Assembly (NCBI GenBank): GCA_963931865.1
Contig: OZ007509.1
Span: forward strand, 10,787,625-10,851,624
Direction of reading: 5' to 3'
Source of the DNA: Axinella damicornis
Taxonomy: Eukaryota; Porifera; Demospongiae; Axinellida; Axinellidae
DNA: 64,000 bases
Shown: positions 34,290 to 44,100 of the stretch, piece after piece
Position numbering within the stretch: position 1 is the first letter of the stretch
How the letters are laid out: every line of letters starts with the position of its first letter
The notes under the pieces: model-generated
The model's input: only the letters and a program-made list of their open reading frames with translations
What the model was told of the DNA's origin: nothing
Databases searched by the model: none
Translations under genes and position numbers: made by a program

Positions 34290-35060
34290 ATCAATCAGTT
34301 GCACAGCAAAGAATCCTTGATACAGCAATAACTGTACACACAAAGTATATGCAATGACACGGATGCAGTTATCAGTCCGGTATCAGTCCCTATTAGCTAT
34401 GTAGGCAGGAGGTCCTTGACGCTGTGTAGTAGCGTACTGCATGCTTGAATTGATTGTCACCAGCACTAGCCTCACACAGCGGTAGCTACTGTGATGCCAC
34501 GCTGTTTTTGCCACCGTCTCAAGCCGTGGTACGGCCCCAGTTGTTGGTTGTCGGTATCCTTCAGGCCGTGTGGCAACTCTTGGGCGCTGCTGGGACCTGG
34601 TAAGCATTGCTCGTAGGCGGAGCAGTGGGTGTGGCAGCATCGCCTTGCTGTTTATTGTCCATGGTTCGGCGACTGTCGAGTACGAGTTCCATTGTCCATT
34701 GTCAGTCGCATCAAGTACGAGTTCTCCCACCCCAGCGACATCTTCGGTATTTTCGCACACGCTCTCTTGAAGAAACGCAGCAATAGTGGGACAGGAAAAT
34801 TCATTTGACCAGTAGCTACCCTCTGCCATGACGCTTAGCTACCTTTACGTACTCGATAATCGTTTGTTTACTTTTCTGTTCGAACCTAGAAACCACGTAG
34901 AAACCGCTGCGGCATTAACCAATCAGCTCGTGATTACACTTTTTTGCACTCGTACCAGTGCAAAAAAGTGTAATCAGCAGCTGATTGGCTGAAAGCAGTG
35001 CAGATTACAGAAATAATTGCACTCTCGCGGTATAGGCGTTTTATATAGAAACTTGTTATC
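34290..35060. other. Repeat-derived interval with a palindrome
   Basis: TTACACTTTTTTGCACTCG and GTGCAAAAAAGTGTAA (34936-34971) form a hairpin with a loop of about 5 bases. A minus-strand open frame (34829-34383) has no recognised motif and probably belongs to a mobile-element interior. Confidence 0.4.
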
Positions 35061-35154
35061 ACTATATGATTACGTACGGAGCGCGCGAAATGCGCATGCG
35101 TTTTTGTACTAGCGGAAAGTTTGAATCTACATGTTACATATACACTACATGTAT

Positions 35155-35865
35155 GTCTGCAGAGCCTGCACAAAAGAAAGCGTATTCGGTCGATTTAAGC
35201 CGGAGAGTGGTATATCAACGGATAGGTATGGCAATACCTTTCAACAACATTCTAAACATTAATTGCCATCAGTACTGCTCATATTTGCAATAAATTTGAA
35301 ACTAGTGGGGATGTGCATCTAGTTGAGATCACTAGATGATCATTCTTCTGAGTTGGTTTAATTTTGGGGAGCCCATGCAACTATGAAGAAATTAATGATT
35401 CGACATGCAATTTCAGAGGTATGACTCTACAATCACATCGCCTACTAGCCAGAGGGAAGCAAGTAAATGCTCATCAAGTGGAGTTGTTGCTCTAGATATT
35501 GTCATTGGAACAGTTAGTGACCAAGACTTCTTTGATTTCCTTCGGGGAGCATTGATTCGAGAGGGTGCACGGAGCAGTTGTCCATTGTAATAATTGAACG
35601 AGGATTAGTACCATTGTATGGCACCATCCATACATCAAGCCGGTATTTTGGTGCTATTCCTTCCCCATATAGCCCAGATTTAAATGCAGCAGAAGACTGA
35701 GGCTTTTATAGCTACGTCAAGTTATACCTGAAAAAGCATAACGAGTGTTGCAATCTGGTGTTCCTCTGTCTACGGTAGTACATGCTGCACTCAATTCTAT
35801 TACAGAAAACCAATGCAATTCATGGATAACAGACTCAGCCACTATGATCCCTTACAGTATATGCA
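35155..35865 (+). pseudogene. Decayed Tc1/IS630-like transposase
   Basis: Transposases of this superfamily cut and paste DNA using a DDE/D active site. The N-terminal helix-turn-helix start is readable as KKAYSVDLSRRVVYQRIGM (35163). After a gap comes GVVALDIVIGTVSDQDFFDF followed by LRGALI (35480), matching the block before the catalytic core. Then PYSPDLNAAED with a stop and YSYVKLYLKKHNE (35665-35740) match the conserved P-Y-S-P-D-x-N-x-x-E segment. The tail ITENQCNSWI follows. The frame shifts and stops (35699 and others), and the middle Asp block is lost, so it is not functional. Confidence 0.75.
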
Positions 35866-36097
35866 GCATTAATATGTAGTTGATGTTTGATATGACTTTT
35901 TTTGATGTTTGATATGTACGTACATGTGCATGCTTGAAAGTTGTATAATATAAGATCTTTCACTAGCTCTTCTACAGGCTGAGCTTGATTGTGTGATGCA
36001 TGATGACTTTGGTGTGTATATTTCCGTAATCATGTTGTTGATCGATAACTGCGTGTGCTCAAGGCTGGTAGCTTTCAGGTCGTCAACTGAGCTTCGG

Positions 36098-36304
36098 TTA
36101 TAGCCCCCGACTCCAACAGTACATGCCATTTGGATATCTGATCAATGCATTCGTAAATTTAGATGCTTCGTTGGTGAAGCTACGTACAACAGATGCTGAC
36201 GTACTGGAACTCTTTTCTTCACTAACATTGCTATGACTTGTCTGTTCTTTTTCTTTATCTTTGGGCTTGTTGAACAATGGAAGGTCTGGTAGTGTGTCAT
36301 ACAA
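36098..36304 (-). other. Possible exon, unrecognised
   Basis: The open frame YDTLPDLPLFNKPKDKEKEQ, followed by a Ser-rich stretch, has no recognised domain. A second minus-strand frame lies at 36604-36371 (MLLMPDLHALAHTCFAYTLG). They may be parts of one gene but no junction is clear. Confidence 0.2.
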
Positions 36305-36342
36305 TGAACAGGGCTATAGGCTTTTCCTCTTGTCATTGCAGG

Positions 36343-37154
36343 CTGCCAGGGGGTACCACACGGGAGCTGCCTACATCAAGCCAACAGCAACAGGTTTGTT
36401 GCTGATCTGTGCATGAATTGACCCCTGACTTCCATGTGGTCTTAGGGAACTGTGTTCACTTTCCTGTAGTACGTCCCAATAGTCCTTGAATGTGCGTTTG
36501 AAGTGCCCTCGCGTGTACTCTATAGATAGTCCTTGTGACAGCATGCCGAGTGTGTATGCAAAACAAGTGTGTGCAAGCGCATGCAAGTCAGGCATCAATA
36601 GCAAGCGTGTTACAGCGAGTATCTAAAGCACAATAAGTAATACTTAAATACCAGTTTGCAGTGCATCACGGGTTTTAATGCATCGAGTGCACTAAACCCT
36701 GTAATGCACTGCAAACTAGTATCTAAACTACTTAGTGCAACTCACTGACCCGAACAGCCTTTGATCTTTGAAAAGTGTGCATTATCTAGATAATGCACAC
36801 TAAAGTGTGCAATAAACAATTTAATGCTCCGTACGTGTCATGTCATCGATTCTGAGGAGTCTGATTCGTTGAGGGTCACGTGAGTAGTACTAAGTAGCTT
36901 ATACTCAGTATCAATAGAACAAGGCCTTGCTAATTAATGGGCTCACAATAAACCATATTGTTACTGAGAAACTTTCAGTTGTAACCGATCATTATTGTTT
37001 GCTCCCCTCCTCCAGATCTTGCCAAAGCGGGCTTTGCACTTCCACGGCAGTTACCAACTGTCTCAGTGGCCTGTGCCCCACAATGGTTCCAAGCTGTTGC
37101 ATCTAACTCAGGCATAACATTCCAATTTATTGCAAGCTTTGGAGAGAGAGAATA
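36343..37154 (+). other. Possible two-exon coding fragment
   Basis: GCAG precedes a stretch encoding AARGYHTGAAYIKPTATG (donor GTTTGT near 36395). A second stretch after CTCCAG (37017) continues in phase with DLAKAGFALPRQLPTVSVAC and stops near 37154. No family is recognised, and a minus-strand frame competes. Confidence 0.25.
36640..36905. repeat. Dispersed repeat, copy 1
   Basis: It contains a hairpin (CCAGTTTGCAGTGCATCACG with TAATGCACTGCAAACTAG) and continues through ACCCGAACAGCCTTTGATC to GAATCTGATTCG-like sequence. An inverted copy lies at 47405-47580. Confidence 0.75.
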
Positions 37155-37184
37155 ATCCACAGAAAAAATTCTGGGACCAGCTGG

Positions 37185-37665
37185 GTGACCGCGGGATGTA
37201 GTACCTGCTCTCCACACTGAACGATGCGACTACGTTAATAGTATGTGTCATCAGAACCTGACGCATTCCAATTTATTGGTAAGCATTCAAGTAGGTGTAC
37301 ATTCTACGATACTTATCTTGGACTTTTGTGCTATATACCTGGTTACAAATTGAGAATTGCTGTGATAATCTTTGGAACTGCAAATTCCTGGCTGACAAGG
37401 AAATAGCCTTTGCAACACCTAGTTATAACAAATTTAAAGTTGCAGAAGAATTTCTATATGGCCTAGTCTGTAGAGCTAGACTATTCTGTCACTGTGCAGG
37501 AAGTTCGGGGCCCTATGCCCCACCCCTAACTTCCTGTGCAGTGAGAGAAAGGTAGTCATGCAGGACTGACCGTGGGACACAGTCATGCAAGGGTGACCGC
37601 GGGATGTAGTACCTGCTCTCCACACTGAACGATGCGACTACGTTAATAGCATGTGTCATCAAAAT
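37185..37665. repeat. Direct repeat of about 75 bp with an intervening hairpin
   Basis: GGTGACCGCGGGATGTAGTA through ACGATGCGACTACGTTAATA occurs at 37185-37260 and 37591-37665. Between them, TCACTGTGCAGGAAGTT and AACTTCCTGTGCAGTGA form a hairpin (37487-37545). Confidence 0.85.
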
Positions 37666-37836
37666 TGTGCATGTACTTCTAAATAGCCAAACTAACATCT
37701 GTTGTATCAACATGGAATCTGGGAATTGCTGCTACACAAATTCCAGTTCACCAAAATGGGAAACAGGTGGGGCATGCCCCCAACTCCTATCCTACAGAAC
37801 TGATAGTGCCTTTAATGAATTTTTTCTTGTTTCCAG

Positions 37837-37917
37837 GAAAATGAGTATGTGGTGGAGAGTGCCTTGAAGGAATTATTCCTCAGTGGGAGCAAGGAGGGCT
37901 ACCAGGTTTCGGCAGAG
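37837..37917 (+). CDS. Possible internal exon, unrecognised
   Basis: The acceptor TTGTTTCCAG and donor GTGAGT enclose 81 bases, in phase, encoding ENEYVVESALKELFLSGSKE followed by GYQVSAE. Splice signals are strong and the peptide looks helical. No family or partner exon was identified. Confidence 0.35.
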
Positions 37918-38432
37918 GTGAGTACTTTCTGGTTGGTGCAAGTGGGAGCAGTCTTTGGCGGCATGCACTTGTTCACTTGCTTCCATTCCCCTGGTAGCCA
38001 GTGACATAGTATACTCCAGCACAATTACTAGCTTCTTGAATGGCTGGCTTCCTTTTTTGGCCCCAGGATAAACTCTTTAAGGTTTGAGGTTTGTTTTGTG
38101 GCTAGTGTCATTCCCAGGCCTTCCCACCCCATGCAGTGTGTTTGTGTCTTGCAGTACTAACACGGGGGGGAGGCCTGGTAAACTTGTCAAAATGTGGCTG
38201 TATTTCTTGGCTTCCAACTTCTGCACAGCTGTGGGGCAGCTTGTCTCACCGTTGAGTTTCTGAACCTGAGAAACATCGCCAAAGGTGTGCGATGTCGACC
38301 GTTCAGTTGCTGTTGAGTGCTAGCTAGTCCATTGTCGTTGGTCAGTCACATAGTGCACACTCTGTATGCGTGGGGTGAGAGATGGTTGTGCGGTTTCTCC
38401 GGGAATGTACCACTCATCCACACGTCACTGCA

Positions 38433-40834
38433 TTACCACAGTTTTGCAACGGAATATGCCATGTACTGATTCATGCTAATTACAATACTGCTCCCCCACA
38501 AAGGAAAGTAACCTTGTGACACTGCTGCTGTTTCTCCTCCACTATTTCCAGAAGTGCTGCCTGAGAACTTCGTGAGGAACGCCTCCACACCACCTCCTTG
38601 ACCTTCATTGTCTTCTACAGTTGGAGCATTCATTCAAGTAGAAAGACACAATTTGCACACCCCTCTATATAAATATAGTAATGTATTCCCAAAGTGTTGG
38701 TTACTTGATATTTCTCCTGTCAGAAGCAACCACGATCGAGGTTGACAATTTTTGTTAGTGAGACACAGACAATGTGCATGTAATACATACAGCGCTTAGG
38801 TGGTCAATAGACTCGAATAGAGTGATATTTACCCTACAGCTGAGCACACCAAAAGGACATTCACATGCATTGAAGTATGTTTTAGAAATTGTTATATGCT
38901 GACACTGATCATAGATAAGGGTGCACAATAATAGGTTCATGTACCTTCATCAATATCAGTGGGTGCCTCTCCTTCATCACTTGGTACCTCCCATTCATAA
39001 CTTGCTGAATCCCTTGATGTTGGCTCTTTGCAGTAATTTATGAACTTCCTGAGGTCAGTTGGCACAGGTGGAACATGCTCTTCCATTACCCTGCAGTGCT
39101 CCTCACAAAATGCCTTACCCCTCTTGGGGGAAAGGGTACACACATCCGGGAGTGACAGGGCAGGTATTTGTTCCACGATATGCTACATATCAGAAGCGAA
39201 AGTATATTATATTGGGATACACTGCTGAAGCGCCATGGATATAAGTTACCTTCATTTTGAACATACAGTGTGGAAACACCGTTTTCCAGATTCCGTCCGT
39301 GACCCACAGGTGGCCACAACCTAAATATGGGAAGGTACATGCAGTCCGTGTCTATACTATGGGTGGAATACTAACATGCATACAATTACAAGACCTATCT
39401 CAGACATAATAATTATCTGCAAGATTATTACAGACCTATCATGCAAAAGGTGTGTGTGGGTGTGTGTTACATGTGTGAATGTGTGTGTGTGGGTGGGTGG
39501 GTGGGTGGGTGGGGGGGGGGGGGGGGGGGGGCATAGTTACTAATCATAATTATTCTGGAAAATGGGGGGCACTTGCTTCCCTTGCCCCCAGTTCCACTAC
39601 CTATGTATCTGGTTCATATAGCTACCTCTTTTCTTGCACGCTTCGGTGCATTGAACGTGTGGATATACGGTGTTTCGTCTCCTTTCTTCAATGATCTCCA
39701 TGCAACGGTCCCGATCGCTGTCAGCATTGAATGCAAAATCAAGCAACCCAAATTCTCTCATATCTCATTCTCCACTTCCCCCCAATAGAAAGCCTCAGCA
39801 ACAGTGTGGGGTGATAGGTCTACAGGATTATAAAGTTACATGCAGTGATCGAAAATAAACTTATTATTGGTGGTACAACATGCTGGATATTACCATCTGG
39901 AGGCTGTAGTTGAAGTGTATCGTCTAACGATTCTGCAAACCCCTGGAAGCTGACCCAGGCATGGTTCCTGCAAGTATGGTTGTGTATGAGCAGGTTGGTG
40001 TTACGCCAATACTGCATGCAGATTTATATTATTAGCAAACGATAAGTGTATTATACCTAATACGTATGCATCATGGTTAAGCAGCCATGAGACATTGATA
40101 ACAATATAGGGCTAATTAGCATGCATGCAGGAACATTACAATACACTTACGCAAGGTTGCACTGAAGTTCCAGGAGATGACGGGAGAAATAGAGTGTCAG
40201 AGACTTCAATGGCATCTCGTGCTGTTTCATAGAACCTGGAGCCATTCTCATTCATGCTACCATATCTGGCATAGTTGTACACAATAGAACATTGCTTGCA
40301 TCGCAGCGTGATCTTTTCCCCCTTTCGAACACCAGACGTTGAATACAACCTTACGTTGCACTGGTGGTACAGCACCAAGTTGGCATTGCAATAATAGCAG
40401 GTGTTGGTTGGTGGGCACAAGACTAAGCATTCATCTTGCGACGCCGACTTCGCAAACCAAGAAAGAAGGTTTTGGCATCTCGATTCCACAGTTTCAACAA
40501 TGAACTGAACGTCATGTGAACTGGTTTGTGGATGACTGGAAACGATTTTTCCGAGGCGTTGCTTCGTGGTTAAACCTGACGCAGGGATCTCACAGCACAA
40601 GCGGCATACGTTTAGCACACACTCGACCCCATATCTACTGAACAACCAAACAGCAATTTCATCCTCACTTAGGGGCAAAGAACTAGAAACAGGTCCCAAC
40701 GTCTCGTGTTCGCACAAGTGTAACGATCGGATGCAGTTAAGAGACTCCCTCATCTTCGTAACAAGTACTTCCTCACGACGCATTATTTCGAACGGATCGG
40801 GTAACGGTTTGGCTCGTTTGGGCTTTGATGCCAT
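38433..40834 (-). CDS. CxC5/CxC6-like cysteine-cluster protein (KDZ-transposon-associated family)
   Basis: Five exons join in one frame: 40834-40151 (start MASKPKRAKPLPDPFEI), 40011-39894, 39320-39250, 39182-38945, and 38614-38433 ending in a stop, giving about 430 residues. Junction phases agree at each step. Exon 1 holds CYYCNANLVLYHQCN followed by LRCKQCSIVYNYARYG, a paired-Cys zinc-binding pattern like the CxC5 cluster. Exon 3 (GCGHLWVTDGIWKTVFPHCM) and exon 4 (LPDVCTLSPKRGKAFCEEHC) match the D-G...C...C...FC..H pattern of the CxC6 cluster. These clusters are known in fungi with Kyakuja-Dileera-Zisupton (KDZ) DNA transposons, where they probably bind DNA or zinc. No KDZ transposase core is visible nearby. 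The last donor could be GTTACT at 38512 instead of read-through to the stop. An upstream in-frame Met at 40927 is less likely because it lies in the inverted-repeat promoter region. Confidence 0.62.
39511..39531. repeat. Poly-G tract after GTGGG repeats
   Basis: A TG/GTGG microsatellite runs into 21 consecutive Gs, in an intron of the cysteine-cluster gene. Confidence 0.93.
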
Positions 40835-40899
40835 GATCACAAGTACACAACCAACGATCGCAGTATAACAATTCCCATGTACCGCTAAATAAATTGGAC

Positions 40900-41018
40900 G
40901 TGGATATTGGTCCGTCAGGAAGTACATAATTTAGGTATAGGTACCGGAAACGCGCGCGCATCTAACAACCGCGGTGGCCCTAACCCATTGCCTTACTTCC
41001 TGCCGGACCAATATCCAC
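40900..41018. promoter_or_regulatory. 24-bp inverted repeat between divergent genes
   Basis: GTGGATATTGGTCCGTCAGG at 40900 pairs with CCTGCCGGACCAATATCCAC ending 41018; 23 of 24 bases match. The spacer of about 70 bases is GC-rich (GCGCGCGC, ACCGCGG). The repeat sits between the minus-strand start at 40834 and the plus-strand coding start near 41150. It contains CCAAT in each arm (GACCAATATCC). A bidirectional promoter is the simplest reading; the termini of a tiny mobile element are the alternative. Confidence 0.55.
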
Positions 41019-41153
41019 TTCGAAATAGGACATTGTAGTTTGACATGCCGTCCGCGCATTCAGAAAGTATTATAGTCTACGTAGCAGATCTACAGCGACA
41101 CGCGGTGACCAACTTGTTCGTTACTTGTTCTCTAGCTAGTTCGTTCTAGCAGC

Positions 41154-44100
41154 CATTATGAAGGAGATAGTAACTCACCAGCATCAATTGGGGTACTGGG
41201 AGCGGCGGCGAGGGCGAAACGGCTGGGAAGAAATTTCGTGGACCTGGCGAACTTCTCTTTTACCTTTCACCAGCATGTAATACTCCCGCAATCAGATGCT
41301 AACCCACTACCGAAGTACATTCAAGATGATTATGCCAGCGGATTCACGGTTACAGTCACACAGCAGGCAGGGGACGACGTGTTTGAAGGGTGAGTCGCTA
41401 GTTGTTCGCGTGAACGGGATGGGATGCAACTATATACAGTAACCGTGTTGTGGATTTACTGCGACTCGTGCATGACTCTATACCGTCCTTCGACGTTTTG
41501 TGCATACTCCTTGTGTGTAGCTACCTTGTAATCCTTTTTTTTGTCAATCTCTGTCGATAAGTATGAGAGTCAGCACAAGTACAACTGCATGCATTATGAG
41601 GCTGTATTTACACCATGCACATTTTCCCTGTTGTATCTCTACAGTGGCAATCGTTTAGTAAACTCCATGTCAAAACTACTAAACCTTGTGCATCGGATTC
41701 GTGATCACTACAGAGCTTTACAATATAGTACGGTGAAACCTCATCAGAAGACACATTGTGGACAGTATAAAGTCAGACGTTGTGCTCATGTCCTTTGTAG
41801 AGAGGTTATCATCTAGGAGGTTCAATAACTGGACCTTGAAAAGCAACCTTTGTATCTATTATATTGTCCCTATCGCGGAGGGGTTAACTATATATCATTT
41901 ACATTAACCTTCAATGTATGAGGTGCCAGAATGATCCAAAATATTGCATGCGTATAGTATAAACTAAAGTACAATATTATGTCTATGAGTTGGCATCTGG
42001 TGTATGGGAATGCACATGTGCAGTGTTGTATTATTGCGTGACTTCATTGCACTGTGCGTGTGTATGTTTGCTTGCTTGCTTGCTTGTTTGCTTGGATCTT
42101 GCAATTACCGTAAATTTTAAATCAGCGAATTTCACTTGCACGTGCACAATAATATTCAAATTCAATGAACTCTAGCTATGCACCTCCTCGATGCAAGGAA
42201 TCGTGAACCGTCTAGCACTCTAGCTACCTGTTCGACGGACGATGGCGCCAACAAAGACGGAGAGACCACTCGTGGACATTGGCTAGAGCACCACGAACAT
42301 TCTGCCTCCTCGGTGGCGACACTCGGTGACTGCTCGTTGGCCTACCGCCATGGCTGGTGATGTTGCTGCTAGACTGGTTCAGCTATGAACGCTAACCTGA
42401 CTCACAGTTGCTGTGATGTGTACGAGTGTATGTTTAGTGCCATAATTTCTGTGGCCTATTATATGCTCATTGCCCAGTCACATTCTGATGACAGTCACTG
42501 TCATCAATGTGACTGGGCAATGAGCATGTGAATGCAACTGTTCCTTGCATGTCCCGGGTGCATACACTTCGCTCAGGCTCGCCCTCCAATGTCCTGCATT
42601 GCACTAGTATGCAGTGTACATATATAGCTCAGCATGGTTGGAATCTGGAATTTACACTTAGCTAAACTCATGGAAACGTTTGCTTGCAGCATGCAGCTGG
42701 TGAGAGCGCATGACATGTACCACAGTAATACAAGCAACTGAGAGCCAACTTGCAGCTAATTGGCAGGTTCAAAGCCATGCCTATACCAAAATGCCATGCA
42801 TGCATGCGTGTCCCATTGTCCTCTTGCTCTGGCTACCATATGCAGTCGCAATTTACTTTGCTGCCCCACTGATAGATAAATTCTTGTATACTTGGCATGT
42901 TAGCTAGTTGCTGTTTGAAGAAAAATTTTGTCGTGGCAAATTGGTTTACATGTACAGAGAGCTTTGCAGGTTGGGTGCCAGTTGGTTGCCTTGCCAACTG
43001 GTAAATAGGTAGCTAGCACCTCTCAAGGATGTGAATTAGCACACATGTGTTGCACTGATTGAATCACCTCCTTGAGAACCTCACCAGCCTCCCACGGTCA
43101 TCACATTTTGTCACCACACATCTGCATGGGTGGTACAGCCAATTAGTGAACCTTAACGCATTAAGGTGGGTTTGTACTGCCCTGCAGGATGTGCTACCTG
43201 CCCTGGAAACCTATTCAGAGGGGTGGGGATGCACTGGTGAAGTACTTGGTTTCAGTCATCCCTGCTCCCAGCTGCAGGCTCTCCCAGTCACAAACAAAAA
43301 TGTTTTTGATGAAATGTTTCCGGGAGTATGCTAGGTAAGATACACTTGTGATATAATTATGTTTGCTTTGGGTTTGAAAAGTGCATGCTTCTGTGCATGA
43401 CTGAATCAATTCTTTAACTTGCATACAGCAACGGCGGTGGTACGCTTACAGCAGTGACATGCCTGGGGTGTCAACCTGACTCAGACGTTTATGTACTGGG
43501 TCCGAGGATGCAGTTGAAATCCTCTGGAGAGCAAATCTCCTGGACACAACAGGAGTTCATCTGGGTACCGGATATCCTGAAAAAGCTGGGAGTACCCATA
43601 CTTGACCTTTCTGACATACCTAGTCCCCAAACCCTCGACCCCTATGACAGCTTGGACAGAGTACTGTATGCACTTGAACAGTGCACTGGACCTGGAAATA
43701 TCTACAGTGGCATTGTTGTCCTTGGTATGTATACTCCCATATTTATAGTGTGTCAAGTGATATACATGCAGCAATTAGTTTTTGCTGCATTGTGTTATTA
43801 TTCACTCACTTTCATTCATCCAAATATACAGCATGTGCAGTCCTTGCAACATTTTATGAGCAGCTACTTCGTCGCTTTGACTCGCTCCCCCTGCCGCTTG
43901 CGTATGGACCTCCTAATAGGGGCAAAACGAAGGCTGCAAAGTTGGCAGTGGCGATATGTGGAAATCCACGAGGAGTGTACACTGACATCAGCCAAGCCCT
44001 TACACGACAACTACTTGCAAGTACATGCCCTTTTGTGTACGATGACCCTAGTGACACCAGCAGAGTACGAGAAATTCTCATTGGAGCATTTGGAGGTGCA

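Noticed and set aside
34383..34829. 148-residue minus-strand frame
   Set aside because: It lies between foldback repeats, has no splice signals or motifs, and a competing frame is open.
42930..43090. 5' LTR partner of the BEL/Pao element
   Set aside because: Only CTCTCAAGGATGTGA and CACCTCCTT-type words are shared with 52925-52980; the rest does not align by eye.
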